NCBI GenBank assembly: GCA_007695305.1
Contig: REEA01000135.1
Span: 1 to 45,573, forward strand
From: Bacteroidia bacterium
GTDB lineage: Bacteria > Bacteroidota > Bacteroidia > Bacteroidales > UBA7960
DNA length: 45,573 bases
Direction of reading: 5' to 3'
The notes beneath the pieces were generated by a model. The model did not search any database. It saw only the letters and a program-made list of their open reading frames with translations, and was not told the DNA's origin. Position 1 is the first letter of the stretch; each line of letters begins with the position of its first letter. Shown here piece by piece: positions 1-9,333 of the stretch. Position numbers and translations under genes: made by a program.

Positions 1-151
1 GGGTTTCCTCCACGGGTTTTTCCGCGACCGGTTCTTCAACAGGGGTTTCTTCCGCAGGGGTTTCCTCTACGGGTTTTTCCGCGACCGGTTCTTCAACAGG
101 GGTTTCTTCCGCCGGGGTTTCCTCTACGGGTTTTTCCGCGACCGGTTCTTC
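1..151. repeat. 57-bp coding tandem repeat, about 2.6 copies
   Basis: Copies begin at 1, 58 and 115, and the last breaks off near 151. On the minus strand each unit encodes the 19-residue block EEPVAEKPVEETPAEETPV. The copies differ by only a few bases, so the duplication is recent. The period is a multiple of three, so copy-number change would keep the reading frame. The array may continue beyond the left edge. Confidence 0.9.
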
Positions 152-451
152 GGCCGGTTTTTCAACGGCAGGTTCAGCGACCGGGGATTTGTTTGCGGCT
201 GGGGACTTTACGGATTCAATTATTTCGGTTTCTTCCGTAACGGGTTGTTCTTTAGGAGTTTGCGGCAATGATGCTTCAGGCTCACCATTGCCTTCAGTGT
301 TTTTAGATGGTTCAGGTTCCCCCTGTACACTGTCTTCCGACCGGGATTTTTTCGTTTTACTTAATTTTTTCTCGGCATTTTCGTTTGCCAGGCTCTCCTC
401 CCCTGCATTTTGTGTGTTTGCTTTGGGGTCCAGTTGTTCTTTGTTTTCCAT
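1..451 (-). CDS. Acidic Pro/Glu-rich protein, N-terminal 150 residues (3' part outside the window)
   Basis: A minus-strand reading frame opens with ATG at 451 (MENKEQLDPKANTQ) and stays open for 150 codons to the left edge. The first 80 residues are charged and low in complexity. They are followed by Glu/Pro/Val/Thr blocks encoded by the 57-bp repeat. No signal peptide or membrane segment is visible, so the N-terminus looks cytoplasmic and disordered. In Bacteroidota, such acidic N-terminal tails often precede DUF349 domains. That identity is an inference, because the folded part lies outside the window. The opposite strand is also open here, but its product is Ser/Phe-rich and looks like an antisense shadow of the repeat. 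Confidence 0.7.
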   Translation of the reverse strand, partial: MENKEQLDPKANTQNAGEESLANENAEKKLSKTKKSRSEDSVQGEPEPSKNTEGNGEPEASLPQTPKEQPVTEETEIIESVKSPAANKSPVAEPAVEKPAEEPVAEKPVEETPAEETPVEEPVAEKPVEETPAEETPVEEPVAEKPVEET

Positions 452-650
452 TAAACAGATTTTCTTGTTACTAATTAAAGTTTAGAAGCAATGCTGCGTT
501 ATTTATACACCGTTTAAACCGGTGTGAAAGCCCAGATATTTTCGGGCGTTGTGTTCAACTCATCGTCAGTTTTCAAATCCCTGCAAAAATAGAAATATTT
601 TTTTGGCGTTCGTAAAAATTCAATCCACTTAATTGATATCAATGTTCGAA

Positions 651-1835
651 TCAATCGATCTTATCCAGGGCCTGTGTCAAATCATCGATCAGATCTTCCA
701 CATTTTCAATGCCAACCGACAAACGGACAAGACCATCCGTAATGCCCGCTTTTATCCTTGCATCCCTGTTCATTTTGGAATGTGTCATAGATGCCGGATG
801 TTGAATCAATGTTTCAACACCACCCAAAGAAACAGCCAGTAAACAAAGATTCACGCTATTCATTAATGTTTTCCCGGCTTCGACGCCGTTTTTCATTTCA
901 AAACAAATCATGGCACCCGGGCCTTTCATCTGTTTCAGGGCCAAATCATATTGCGGGTGTGTGGATAACCCCGGATATTTTACCCATTCCACTTTCGGAT
1001 GCTTCTCCAGGAATCCTGCAATCTTCATTGCATTTTCCTGTGATCTTTCCATGCGCAAAGATAGTGTTTTCAGTCCACGGATCACCATATAGGCCTGGTG
1101 GGGATCCATATTGCAGCCCAGATTGATCATCATTGGTCGCAACAGTTGATCCAGCTCTTTCTTTTTCGTTACGATCAGGCCACCCACAATATCAGCATGA
1201 CCGTTCATGAATTTGGTGAGCGAATGAAATACGATGTCAAAACCGTGATCCAGGGGTTTTTGCAAATAGGGACTGCAAAACGTATTATCAGCTACTGTAA
1301 TTAGCCGGTGTTCTCTGGCTATTTTAACCACTTCATCAAGATTGGTGATATCCATGGTAGGATTGGCGGGTGTTTCAATAAACAGCAAGCGGGTGTTGGG
1401 TTTTATTGCCTTCCGAATATTCTCAGACTTGCTCGTATCAAGATAGGTGGATTCAATACCATATTTGCTGTAATGATTTTCCATGATCACCCTGGAGGGG
1501 CCATAAACGGCACCCGTACTTATCATATGGTCACCTTGTTTTAATAACGCACTATAGATGGTATTGACGGCACCCATTCCTGAACTTGTAGCTATTCCGC
1601 GGTAACCGTTTTCCAATTCGGCTACCAGCTTTTCCAGGGAGTCGATAGTGGGATTGTTTAACCGGGTGTATATATATCCACCGGAATCACCTGAAAAGCA
1701 TGCTGCGCCGTGATCGGCATTTTTAAACTTGAATGTACTGGTCTGATAAATTGGGACAGTAGCACTTCCATACTGGTCGTCGAACAGGCCGGCATGGATT
1801 AGTTTAGATTCAAAACCAAGTTTTTTAGTATCCAT
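651..1835 (-). CDS. Trans-sulfuration family PLP enzyme (cystathionine/methionine gamma-lyase-like)
   Basis: This 394-aa protein belongs to the Cys/Met metabolism PLP family (fold type I). Visible landmarks are YTRLNNP at 54-62 (Tyr56 and Arg58, the phosphate-binding pair from the neighbouring subunit), SSGMGA at 84-89, ETPANPT at 154-160, ADNTF at 182-186, the PLP lysine K208 in SLTKFMNGHAD, and the C-terminal HPASMTHS block. The family covers cystathionine gamma-synthase, cystathionine gamma-lyase and methionine gamma-lyase. The Cys that marks classical methionine gamma-lyases (YGC) is Pro113 here (YGPSR), so a lyase on methionine is not assured. It lies 14 bp downstream of a CoA-binding protein gene and is probably co-transcribed with it. 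The exact substrate cannot be read from the sequence. Confidence 0.9.
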   Translation of the reverse strand: MDTKKLGFESKLIHAGLFDDQYGSATVPIYQTSTFKFKNADHGAACFSGDSGGYIYTRLNNPTIDSLEKLVAELENGYRGIATSSGMGAVNTIYSALLKQGDHMISTGAVYGPSRVIMENHYSKYGIESTYLDTSKSENIRKAIKPNTRLLFIETPANPTMDITNLDEVVKIAREHRLITVADNTFCSPYLQKPLDHGFDIVFHSLTKFMNGHADIVGGLIVTKKKELDQLLRPMMINLGCNMDPHQAYMVIRGLKTLSLRMERSQENAMKIAGFLEKHPKVEWVKYPGLSTHPQYDLALKQMKGPGAMICFEMKNGVEAGKTLMNSVNLCLLAVSLGGVETLIQHPASMTHSKMNRDARIKAGITDGLVRLSVGIENVEDLIDDLTQALDKID

Positions 1836-1849
1836 TATTGAAGAAAAAA

Positions 1850-2206
1850 TTAATAGTTTCCGGCGTCAAGCATGATCAAAGTACAGTCTTCCACACAATC
1901 AATCCCATTGCTTTCAGCCATCTCTTCCAGTTTTTTATTATACGTACCGGGATTAAAAATGATACGTTTTGGTTTCAGGGAAACAATATACTCAAGATAA
2001 TCTTCCTGATTGGCAGGGCCTAAATACAGTGTAACCGTGTGGATGTCCTCCAGTGAAGGCGTACCTTTTAACACTTTGACATCATCAATTTCCGTCTCGC
2101 GTTTGCCGATGGCTACAACTTCTTTGTCGTTTGCCAGTAAGCGTTTCACAGCTTTGTTCGAATATCGTAGCGGGTTTGGGCTGGCGCCCAATACTAGTGT
2201 TCTCAT
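1850..2206 (-). CDS. CoA-binding domain protein (YccU-like)
   Basis: This 118-aa single-domain protein has a Rossmann-like CoA-binding fold. It opens with TLVLGASPNPLRYSNKA, the nucleotide-loop region of CoA-binding proteins. It continues with a beta-strand and KGTPSLEDI, then IIFNPGTYN, which corresponds to the QPG loop of relatives. It is about the usual length for these small cytoplasmic proteins, whose physiological role is poorly known. ATG at 2206 is preceded by an unusual TTTTGAC repeat leader that is also found upstream of the sensory hydrogenase gene at 24668. The PLP enzyme gene follows 14 bp downstream. Confidence 0.85.
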   Translation of the reverse strand: MRTLVLGASPNPLRYSNKAVKRLLANDKEVVAIGKRETEIDDVKVLKGTPSLEDIHTVTLYLGPANQEDYLEYIVSLKPKRIIFNPGTYNKKLEEMAESNGIDCVEDCTLIMLDAGNY

Positions 2207-2290
2207 TTGTTTATATTTTGTCTGAACGCGTGAAATATGTGAACGTAATAAATGTCAAAATGTGGAAATGTCAAAAAGTCAAAAAAACGC
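2207..2290 (-). repeat. TTTTGAC/CACATTT repeat leader upstream of the CoA-binding gene
   Basis: Read on the minus strand, the region runs through TTTTTTTGACTTTTTGACAT, then CCACATTTTGACATT, and ends in GACAAAATATAAACAAATG, whose last three bases are the start codon at 2206. The units are about 10 to 11 bp and each contains TTTTGAC or TTTCCAC. The same kind of array with nearly the same final 19 bases stands before the gene at 24668. TTTG is also the -33 promoter box of Bacteroidota, so the array could offer several -33 boxes. This role is an inference. Confidence 0.55.
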
Positions 2291-2404
2291 TAAGTGTTCG
2301 CTCTCTTGCATCTTACTTGGGGGCATATATCACAGAATAAGGAGGATACTTCCCCATAAGAACATGCACGGGCGATAATGAGGCAAATGGTCATCGGAGC
2401 AATA

Positions 2405-2800
2405 TTAATTGCTGGTATTCACTATGAACTCCGGGGCGTTTGAGATGTGTTTTTTCACAGAACAAGCTTCTGCTGCTTTGATTATTGAAAGCTTATACTG
2501 GGGTGGAAAATCATCTGGCAGGATAATATCAATCTCCACTTTGGTGATCATCCGGGATTGATTATCCATATACATTCGCTGGATTAGTTCAATGTTATCC
2601 TCGGGGATATTTCTTTGGCGGCAAAAGGATTTGACATAAAACCCGGCGCATGTGCCGATTGATGCCAGAAACAAATCGAATGGTGATGGCTCTGTACCTT
2701 CGCCGCCCGCACTTTGGGTTTGGTCGGTACGAATCAGAAAACCTTTAAAAAGGGCGTCCACTTTTTGGTTATCACCCAGAGTAATTTTCATTTCTCTCAT
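2405..2800 (-). CDS. OsmC family protein
   Basis: This 131-aa protein has the OsmC/Ohr layout. An N-terminal beta region contains GGEGTEPSPFDLFLASIGTC at about 32-51, where the first redox cysteine lies. The second cysteine is near residue 113 in EACSVKKHISNAP. OsmC-like proteins are cytoplasmic thiol peroxidases that detoxify organic hydroperoxides, although many members have no proven substrate. It lies 12 bp downstream of the thioesterase gene. An in-frame ATG at codon 4 is an alternative start. Confidence 0.88.
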   Translation of the reverse strand: MREMKITLGDNQKVDALFKGFLIRTDQTQSAGGEGTEPSPFDLFLASIGTCAGFYVKSFCRQRNIPEDNIELIQRMYMDNQSRMITKVEIDIILPDDFPPQYKLSIIKAAEACSVKKHISNAPEFIVNTSN

Positions 2801-2812
2801 ATCTTCAAGCGC

Positions 2813-3229
2813 TTATGGTTTAAATTGTTTAAATTCATTAATTCTGTTGAGAAACCATGATGGGGCACCACAGGGTCTGCCTGTCTTCTTGTTTAGAAAG
2901 GCAAGGATGGTAGTGCCCTTGTTCAGTAATAAACCTTGTTCATTGAATACTTCATAATCAAAATGCATCCTTGAAGCGGGAACAGAAGGCACTGTTGTTT
3001 GAATTGTAAGCAAATCATCATACCTGGCGGGTCTGATATATTTAATATTCATACTGGCGATGGGCATCACCACCCCCATTTCTTCCATTTCTCTGTACGT
3101 CATACCCAATTGCCGCATGGCATCCGCTCTACCTACTTCATAATATTGGGGATAATTTCCATAGTAGACGAATCCCATTTGATCTGTTTCGGCATAACGG
3201 ACACGCAATTGGGTTTTAAAGACAAACAT
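2813..3229 (-). CDS. Acyl-CoA thioesterase, 4HBT/YbgC family
   Basis: This 138-aa hot-dog-fold protein carries the signature RYAETDQMGFVYYGNYPQYY, with the catalytic Asp of the 4-hydroxybenzoyl-CoA thioesterase family, followed by an ADAMRQLG helix. These cytoplasmic enzymes hydrolyse acyl-CoA or acyl-ACP thioesters. The start is placed at ATG 3229; a longer version would need TTG at 3238. The gene lies 63 bp downstream of secA and 12 bp upstream of the OsmC gene, so the three may share a transcript. The substrate is unknown. Confidence 0.87.
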   Translation of the reverse strand: MFVFKTQLRVRYAETDQMGFVYYGNYPQYYEVGRADAMRQLGMTYREMEEMGVVMPIASMNIKYIRPARYDDLLTIQTTVPSVPASRMHFDYEVFNEQGLLLNKGTTILAFLNKKTGRPCGAPSWFLNRINEFKQFKP

Positions 3230-3292
3230 AGTTATCAATAAGTTAGGGTTTTACAGAATGAAACGGATGGCTGATTTTCCGGGTCCTGGGTT

Positions 3293-6200
3293 TTATCCTG
3301 CCCTGCCATGGCATTGTTTATACTTCTTTCCGCTGCCGCAGGGGCAAGGTTCATTTCGTCCCACTTTTTTCTCGACCCTCACTGGTTGGGCTTTTTCCTG
3401 CCCTGCCCTGCCGCCGGGCAGATCACTGCGACCGGTTTGCAGTTTACTCATATCCATGCGTTCCTGGTCGGTTCCTCTTTGTATCTGGGCGGGATCCCTA
3501 ACAGGTAAGCGTGCTTTTCCAAGAAAAGAAATAATATCTTTATTTACTTTTTGAAGCATCTTTTTGAACAATTCGAAAGATTCAAACTTATAGATCAGCA
3601 GTGGATCTTTCTGTTCATAGGCAGCCCCCTGAACCGATTGCTTCAGGTCGTCCATTTCTCTCAGGTGGTCTTTCCAGGAATTGTCGATAATGCCGAGGGT
3701 AATTCCCTTTTCCAATGCCAACGAAACCTCTCTGCCTTCAGTGTCATATGCTTTTTTAAGGTTGGCGACCATGTTGAGGGTTTTCATCCCATCGGTTATG
3801 GGAATAGCGATATTTTCATATTTTTGGGCGGCTTTTTCATAAACTTCTTTGATAACGGGGTAGGCGGTTTCAGCGATTTGCTCATTTTTCCGCTTATAGG
3901 CATCGAGAGCCTTTTCGTATAATGCATCCGTGAGCTTTTCCCCTTTGCTTTCAAGGAACTCCGACTCACCGAATGGTGGTTCGACGCCAAATGTTCGCAG
4001 TAACTCAAAGGTAAATCCCTCGAAATCGCCCTGTTCCTGAAAGTCGAATATCAGTTGTTCGCAGGTGTCGAACATCATATTGGCGATATCCACTGCCAGG
4101 CGTTCTCCGAAGAGTGCGTTTCGTCGTTTTTTATAAATAACCTCCCGCTGGGCGTTCATCACATCATCATATTCCAGCAGTCGTTTTCTGATACCGAAAT
4201 TGTTTTCCTCAACTTTTTTCTGCGCTCTTTCGATTGATTTCGTGATCATGGAATGCTGAATCACCTCGCCTTCTTTCAGCCCCATGCGGTCCATCAGCGA
4301 TGATATTCTGCCGGAGCCGAACACCCTCATGAGGTCATCTTCCAGAGATACGAAAAACTGAGAGGAACCAGGGTCACCTTGTCTTCCTGCGCGTCCGCGC
4401 AACTGTCTGTCAACGCGTCTGGATTCGTGTCTTTCGGTACCAAGGATTGCCAAGCCACCTGCTTCGCGAACACCTGGTCCAAGCTTGATGTCGGTACCGC
4501 GGCCGGCCATGTTGGTAGCGATGGTAACCATGCCGGGTTGTCCGGCTTCTTTCACTACCTGTGCTTCCTTTTGGTGTTGTTTGGCATTCAAAATATTGTG
4601 AGATATAGACCGCAGCTTTAGCATCCGGCTTAGCAGCTCAGATGTTTCAACAGATGTTGTACCCACCAGAACCGGCCGTCCGGCATTAACCAGGTTACCG
4701 ATCTCTTCAATGATAGCGTTATATTTCTCCCGTTTGGTTTTATAGATAAGGTCTTCCCTGTCGTCGCGAATAACGGGCCGATGTGTGGGTATTACCACTA
4801 CATCCAGTTTGTAAATGTTCCATAGCTCACCTGCTTCTGTTTCAGCCGTACCTGTCATACCGGCAAGTTTACGGTACATCCTGAAATAATTTTGCAGTGT
4901 AATGGTGGCATAGGTTTGGGTAGCCGCTTCTATCCTTACATTTTCCTTAGCTTCAATGGCCTGGTGGAGGCCGTCGGAATAGCGGCGCCCTTCCATGATG
5001 CGACCTGTTTGTTCATCAACGATCTTTACCTTGTTATCCATGATGACATATTCTGTATCCTTTTCAAACAAGGTATATGCTTTAAGCAGCTGGTTGATGG
5101 TATGTACGCGTTCACTTTTTATCTGGAAGTCGCGGAGTAATTCATTCTTTTTATCCAGTTTTTCTTCAGCTGACATACCTGACTTCTCCAGCTCTGCTAT
5201 TTCGGAGCCGATATCCGGAAGGATAAAAAAGCCCGGGTCATCAGTTTGGCTGGTGATGAGGTCTATGCCTTTTTCGGTAAGCTCAATGGAATTGTTTTTT
5301 TCTTCAATGACAAAAAAGAGGTCATCATCAATGATGTGCATGTGCTTATTCTGCTCCTGCATGTAGAAATTCTCAGTTTTCTGGAGAATGGTTTTCATGC
5401 CTGGCTCGGAGAGAAACTTGATGAGTGCTTTGTTTTTAGGCAATCCCCGGTGTGCTCTCAGCAGTAATTCGCCCCCTTTTTTCTCATCGGGTTGATCGTC
5501 TTTTGGTATCAGGAGTTTCCTGGCATCGGCGAGCAAGTTGGTAACCAGCATTCGCTGGGCATTGTAAAGCTTTTCAACCTTGGGTTTCATTTCATGAAAC
5601 TCGTGCTTTTCACCCTGCGGAGTGGGGCCTGAAATGATGAGCGGTGTACGGGCATCATCGATCAGTACAGAGTCCACCTCATCCACGATGGTATAATTGA
5701 GCTTTCTTTGAACCAGTTCGCCGGGGTTTTTTGACATATTATCCCGGAGATAGTCAAAGCCAAATTCGTTGTTTGTACCGTATGTAATATCGGCGAGGTA
5801 AGCGGCTCTGCGTTCAATCGAATGGGGTGTATGTTTATCGATACAATCCACTTTCATGCCGTGAAATTCGAACAGCATTCCCATCCATTCAGAGTCGCGC
5901 TTTGCCAGGTAATCGTTGACAGTGACGATATGTACACCTTTCTCCGGAAGTGCGTTCAGATAAACCGGCAGTGTGGCGACCAGTGTTTTTCCCTCACCGG
6001 TGGCCATCTCGGCGATTTTGCCTGCATGGAGGTGTATCCCGCCGATAAGCTGCACATCATAGTGCACCATGTCCCAGGTGATCAGGTTTCCACCTGCCAT
6101 CCACTGGTTTTTGTAATATGCCTTGCCCCCGCGAATTTCAATGCTAGGCCTGGTAGCTGCCAGCTCGCGGTCATAATCATTGGCTGTTACTTCTACCTCA

Positions 6201-6577
6201 TCGTTCTCCTTAAAGCGTCGTGCTGTTTCCTTTATTACAGAAAATGCTTCCGGTATCAGGGTTTCGAGTAATTCTTCCGTTTTTTCATTCTGCAAATCAT
6301 CCAGTTTGTCAATTTGGTTGTAAATCTTCTCTTTCTCTTCGATGTCAAGATCATAATTGGTTTCCAGGAATTCACGAAGGGTGTCGATCTGTTTTTGTTC
6401 TTCAGCAACATGACCGGCAATACGTTCCTTCAACTCCCTTGTTTTGTCCCTTAGCTGGTCGTTGTCCAGCGTTTTTATTTCCTCGTATGTTTGTAAAGTC
6501 TTTTCCAGGGTAACCTGGATTTCCTTGTAATCCCTTTCTGCTTTACTACCAAATATTTTCTTTATCAGACTGAGCAT
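3293..6577 (-). CDS. secA: Preprotein translocase ATPase SecA
   Basis: This 1,094-aa motor ATPase drives proteins through SecYEG at the inner membrane. Visible are the Walker A loop MATGEGKTL (191-199), [12 protein letters not shown], the Walker B/DEAD-like [14 protein letters not shown] (about 297-310), the second helicase half with [24 protein letters not shown] and [14 protein letters not shown], and a C-terminal zinc motif [13 protein letters not shown]. The protein is about 200 residues longer than E. coli SecA. The extra material includes a block around 320-440, as is common in Bacteroidota, and a charged N-terminal helical region. The ATG at 6577 gives a normal amphipathic start ([10 protein letters not shown]). 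A rho-independent terminator separates it from the DUF2795 gene upstream, so it should have its own promoter. Confidence 0.98.
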   Translation of the reverse strand: MLSLIKKIFGSKAERDYKEIQVTLEKTLQTYEEIKTLDNDQLRDKTRELKERIAGHVAEEQKQIDTLREFLETNYDLDIEEKEKIYNQIDKLDDLQNEKTEELLETLIPEAFSVIKETARRFKENDEVEVTANDYDRELAATRPSIEIRGGKAYYKNQWMAGGNLITWDMVHYDVQLIGGIHLHAGKIAEMATGEGKTLVATLPVYLNALPEKGVHIVTVNDYLAKRDSEWMGMLFEFHGMKVDCIDKHTPHSIERRAAYLADITYGTNNEFGFDYLRDNMSKNPGELVQRKLNYTIVDEVDSVLIDDARTPLIISGPTPQGEKHEFHEMKPKVEKLYNAQRMLVTNLLADARKLLIPKDDQPDEKKGGELLLRAHRGLPKNKALIKFLSEPGMKTILQKTENFYMQEQNKHMHIIDDDLFFVIEEKNNSIELTEKGIDLITSQTDDPGFFILPDIGSEIAELEKSGMSAEEKLDKKNELLRDFQIKSERVHTINQLLKAYTLFEKDTEYVIMDNKVKIVDEQTGRIMEGRRYSDGLHQAIEAKENVRIEAATQTYATITLQNYFRMYRKLAGMTGTAETEAGELWNIYKLDVVVIPTHRPVIRDDREDLIYKTKREKYNAIIEEIGNLVNAGRPVLVGTTSVETSELLSRMLKLRSISHNILNAKQHQKEAQVVKEAGQPGMVTIATNMAGRGTDIKLGPGVREAGGLAILGTERHESRRVDRQLRGRAGRQGDPGSSQFFVSLEDDLMRVFGSGRISSLMDRMGLKEGEVIQHSMITKSIERAQKKVEENNFGIRKRLLEYDDVMNAQREVIYKKRRNALFGERLAVDIANMMFDTCEQLIFDFQEQGDFEGFTFELLRTFGVEPPFGESEFLESKGEKLTDALYEKALDAYKRKNEQIAETAYPVIKEVYEKAAQKYENIAIPITDGMKTLNMVANLKKAYDTEGREVSLALEKGITLGIIDNSWKDHLREMDDLKQSVQGAAYEQKDPLLIYKFESFELFKKMLQKVNKDIISFLGKARLPVRDPAQIQRGTDQERMDMSKLQTGRSDLPGGRAGQEKAQPVRVEKKVGRNEPCPCGSGKKYKQCHGRAG

Positions 6578-6638
6578 ATGTGCGTTTTTAAAACTACAAA
6601 GATAATCAAAATATATCCATGAAAGGCGGCCGTATGCT

Positions 6639-6665
6639 TAAGAAAAAACCGGCACTGGGCCGGTT
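6639..6665 (-). terminator. Rho-independent terminator after the DUF2795 gene
   Basis: On the minus strand AACCGGC (6665-6659) pairs perfectly with GCCGGTT (6653-6647) across a 5-nt loop, and the run continues as TTTTCTT. It lies 24 bp past the stop codon of the DUF2795 gene and 60-90 bp before the secA start, so it insulates secA from that small gene. Confidence 0.8.
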
Positions 6666-6688
6666 CTGGATATCTTCAGATGGTCGTT

Positions 6689-6910
6689 TTAATATTCATC
6701 TTCATGAAAAAAGAAATCATCTTTGGTTGGATAGTCCGGCCAAATGTCTTCTATACTTTCATAAACATCTCCTTCATCTTCAATTTCCTGGAGGTTTTCA
6801 ATTACCTCCATAGGAGCTCCTGAACGAAGTGCGTAATCGATCAGTTCTTCCTTTGTTGCCGGCCATGGTGCATCTTCCAGTTTTGAAGCCAATTCTAAGG
6901 TCCAATACAT
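6689..6910 (-). CDS. DUF2795 domain protein
   Basis: This 73-aa acidic protein begins MYWTLELASKLEDAPWPATK and contains KEELIDYALRSGAPMEVIENL, the small helical DUF2795 fold. The C-terminus is rich in Asp, Glu and Phe (DDFFFHEDEY). I recognise it as a short protein strongly conserved across Bacteroidota. Its function is unknown. It is monocistronic, with a clear Bacteroidota-type promoter upstream and a strong terminator downstream, which suggests high, independent expression. Confidence 0.85.
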   Translation of the reverse strand: MYWTLELASKLEDAPWPATKEELIDYALRSGAPMEVIENLQEIEDEGDVYESIEDIWPDYPTKDDFFFHEDEY

Positions 6911-6936
6911 AGCGCGAAGGGTTGGTTATTTTTTTG

Positions 6937-6966
6937 CAAAAGTATATTATTTTATCATTAAAGCAA
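6937..6966 (-). promoter_or_regulatory. Bacteroidota-type promoter for the DUF2795 gene
   Basis: On the minus strand, TTG (6966-6964) is followed after 19 nt by TACTTTTG (6944-6937), matching the -33 TTTG / -7 TAnnTTTG consensus of the Bacteroidota primary sigma factor. The -7 box ends 26 nt before the start codon at 6910. Confidence 0.65.
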
Positions 6967-7055
6967 CATTTATTATTGAATTTGGTTTAGTAACTTAACA
7001 TTTTTTCTGCAAGCCTTGATTTTCTTATTAATTTCGCATCCTAAAGCGCCAGTTT

Positions 7056-7502
7056 ATGCCATCCAAAGTTGAAATAAAAAACAAAAAAGCGGGTTTCGAA
7101 TACTTTTTGCTGGAGGAATATACAGCCGGAATTGTACTAACAGGCACCGAAATTAAATCCATCAGGTCAGGCAAGGCAAGTTTGAATGAGGCCTATTGCG
7201 CATTCAGCGATCATGAACTCTTTGTAAGGAATATGCACATTGCACCTTACTCACACGGCACATATAACAACCATGAGCCCAAGCGGGAAAGAAAATTGCT
7301 TTTGACGAGTCGCGAGTTGAAAAAACTCAAATCCAGGATTGAAGAAAAGGGACTCACCCTGGTTCCTGTTTTACTGTATATCAACGAAAAAGGCTTCGCT
7401 AAACTGGATATCGCGCTGGCAAAAGGGAAGAAAATGCATGATAAGCGGGAAACACTGAAAAATAAGGATATACAGAGGGAAATTGACAGAGGAAGTATGT
7501 AA
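7056..7502 (+). CDS. smpB: SsrA-binding protein SmpB
   Basis: This 148-aa basic protein brings tmRNA to stalled ribosomes for trans-translation. Family hallmarks seen are [20 protein letters not shown], the [18 protein letters not shown] block, HNHEPKRxRKLLL-like [13 protein letters not shown], and the basic tail [19 protein letters not shown]. The length is normal. It is monocistronic, faces the S41 protease gene, and shares a bidirectional terminator with it. The tmRNA gene itself was not seen in this window. Confidence 0.97.
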   Translation: MPSKVEIKNKKAGFEYFLLEEYTAGIVLTGTEIKSIRSGKASLNEAYCAFSDHELFVRNMHIAPYSHGTYNNHEPKRERKLLLTSRELKKLKSRIEEKGLTLVPVLLYINEKGFAKLDIALAKGKKMHDKRETLKNKDIQREIDRGSM

Positions 7503-7544
7503 AAAGAGCAACATTTATGTACTCAACACAGATGTTGCCCTTTT
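7502..7544. terminator. Bidirectional terminator between smpB and the S41 protease gene
   Basis: AAAAGAGCAACAT (7502-7514) pairs with ATGTTGCCCTTTT (7532-7544) with a single A/C mismatch. A-runs on the left and T-runs on the right give a U-tract in both directions. The left arm begins at the last base of the smpB stop codon. The element sits between two convergent genes. Confidence 0.8.
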
Positions 7545-7583
7545 ACGGTATCATCAATTACCTTTGATTTTTTTACACGCTGC

Positions 7584-9182
7584 TCAATACCTGATATTCA
7601 TCTGTTCAAACGTGTCATCTTCAATGATTCTGATGGCTTCCAGATATGCATCATTGATTTGCATCACCACTTGTGTAAAGGCTGCAAAATCGAACAGGTT
7701 TCGTGCAATCAATCCTTTGAGCTGATTTTCCATATATAAGACAGCCTGTTCGGTCTGTTCTTCTTCTTCGGGTTCCAGGCCTTGTGCAGCGGCATATTGG
7801 TACATTTCAGCCATCAGATCATCATCTACCCTGAAATTTTCGATATAATAATTGACATCGGGATATTTCGCCGAAAGTTCAGAACGGTTTCGGTTTGTAT
7901 ATTCGATGCCAAAATTATTCAGGACACCTCTGCGGAGGAGTCTTGAGTAAAAATCTGATACTCTGTTGGTATCCAAAGGAATAAAAAAGTCCGGCATAAT
8001 TCCTCCTCCCCCATATACCACCCGTTGGTTGATTTTGGTATGATACTTCAGAGAGTCGGGGAAAGTAATGTTTTCGGGACTGACCAATTCACCTGATGAA
8101 AGACGTTCTGAAAGATCCCTGTAATATTGTTCGGCTCCTTCGTCGAAAGGTTTTTGGATGCTGCGCCCGGTGGGGGTATGATATTGGGCTGTTGTCAACC
8201 TGATGGCTGAGCCGTCGGGCAGATCAAACGGACGTTGCACCAGGCCTTTTCCGAATGAACGGCGACCAACGAGCAAGCCTCTGTCCCAATCCTGGATAGC
8301 ACCGGCGAGGATCTCGCTGGCAGAAGCACTGCCTTCATTGATCAGGACAACGACTTTGCCTTCCTTAAAGTTGCCCCTGAATGTAGAGTTCATTTCCTGC
8401 CTGGGTGAAGAATGTCCTTCAGTATAAACGATTAGCCGGTCACGGTCAAAAAACTGATCAGTGAGGTCCCTGGCTACATCCAGATATCCGCCGGAATTGT
8501 AATTAAGGTCAAGAATCAGGTGTTTCATTCCCTGGCTTTTCAGGTTTTCGCTTGCATCACGGTATTCACGCATGGTTGTCCTGGAAAAGCGGTTCAGTTT
8601 AATGTATCCAATTTCAGGAGTAGCCATGAAGGCCGCATCCACCGAGGTGATGGGGATACGATCGCGTGTAATGGTAAAGTCGAGTAATTCGGGCGAACCG
8701 GCACGAAAGATGGCGACATCCACTTTTGATCCGCGCTGCCCCCTTAAACGGTCTTGCACGAATTGATTGTTTACCTTGCTTCCGTATGCTGATTCGCCGT
8801 CAATTTGGATGATTTTGTCACCGGGCATAAGTCCTACTTTTTCCGAAGGGCCACCGGGTATAGGACTGACCACCACAATCGTGTCGTTGATCAGATTAAA
8901 CTGTATACCGATGCCTTCAAAGCTGCCCTCGAGGGGTTCATTGGCACGGCGAAGCTCGTCGGCTGAAAGATAGACACTGTGGGGGTCGAGTTCACTTAAG
9001 ATGCCACGAATGGCATCCTCAATGATTTTTTCTTCATCGAGCTTTTCTATATAGGCAAATTCAATAAATTGCACTGCTCTTTGCAGTTTTTCCAGCTGTA
9101 CCTGGCTTACCTGGGCCTGGGCCATGGTACTGATTAACAGTAACAGGAATATTGATAATAGCCAATGGGGATATGTTTTCAT
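7584..9182 (-). CDS. S41 family carboxyl-terminal processing protease (CtpA/Prc type)
   Basis: This 532-aa exported serine protease trims C-termini of envelope proteins. The start at ATG 9182 gives MKTYPHWLLSIFLLLL and a signal peptide ending near AQA. Longer GTG (9206) and ATG (9191) starts would add residues before the signal peptide. Order of parts: a helical N-terminal segment, a PDZ domain (GIGIQFN...PGDKIIQIDG, about 90-180), then the S41 catalytic domain with NEGSASASE (Ser287) and SFGKGLVQ (Lys312). The spacing of 25 residues matches the Ser/Lys dyad of the family. The C-terminal 150 residues are typical of longer Bacteroidota members. The gene ends at the shared terminator with smpB. 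Confidence 0.93.
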   Translation of the reverse strand: MKTYPHWLLSIFLLLLISTMAQAQVSQVQLEKLQRAVQFIEFAYIEKLDEEKIIEDAIRGILSELDPHSVYLSADELRRANEPLEGSFEGIGIQFNLINDTIVVVSPIPGGPSEKVGLMPGDKIIQIDGESAYGSKVNNQFVQDRLRGQRGSKVDVAIFRAGSPELLDFTITRDRIPITSVDAAFMATPEIGYIKLNRFSRTTMREYRDASENLKSQGMKHLILDLNYNSGGYLDVARDLTDQFFDRDRLIVYTEGHSSPRQEMNSTFRGNFKEGKVVVLINEGSASASEILAGAIQDWDRGLLVGRRSFGKGLVQRPFDLPDGSAIRLTTAQYHTPTGRSIQKPFDEGAEQYYRDLSERLSSGELVSPENITFPDSLKYHTKINQRVVYGGGGIMPDFFIPLDTNRVSDFYSRLLRRGVLNNFGIEYTNRNRSELSAKYPDVNYYIENFRVDDDLMAEMYQYAAAQGLEPEEEEQTEQAVLYMENQLKGLIARNLFDFAAFTQVVMQINDAYLEAIRIIEDDTFEQMNIRY

Positions 9183-9274
9183 TGATATCATTTTTAGATT
9201 GATCACTTAATTGTTTAATAGGTTTTCTTGTTGTTGAACCAGGAAACATCCTATGAAAAAAATAAAAGTATGCT

Positions 9275-9282
9275 TACTTTTG
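9275..9282 (+). promoter_or_regulatory. Possible -7 promoter box for the rhomboid gene
   Basis: TACTTTTG is a perfect TAnnTTTG match, 51 nt before the TTG start at 9334. No convincing TTTG box is seen 19-21 nt upstream, so this is only half a promoter. Confidence 0.35.
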
Positions 9283-9333
9283 TTCAAAATCCCATAAAAT
9301 TTCAAAACACGTTCATCATTAACAAACTCCAAA

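Noticed and set aside
1-151. Direct repeats that might suggest a CRISPR array
   Set aside because: The units abut with no spacers, keep the reading frame and encode a regular EP-rich peptide.
189-485. Plus-strand open frame of 98 codons
   Set aside because: It is antisense to the acidic repeat gene. Its Ser/Phe/Cys-rich product has no recognisable motif, whereas the minus frame has a normal start and coding-like composition.
632-643. Perfect palindrome ATTGATATCAAT just after the PLP enzyme gene
   Set aside because: It is A/T-rich, lacks a T-run for termination, is not repeated elsewhere, and lies where no promoter is expected for the neighbours.
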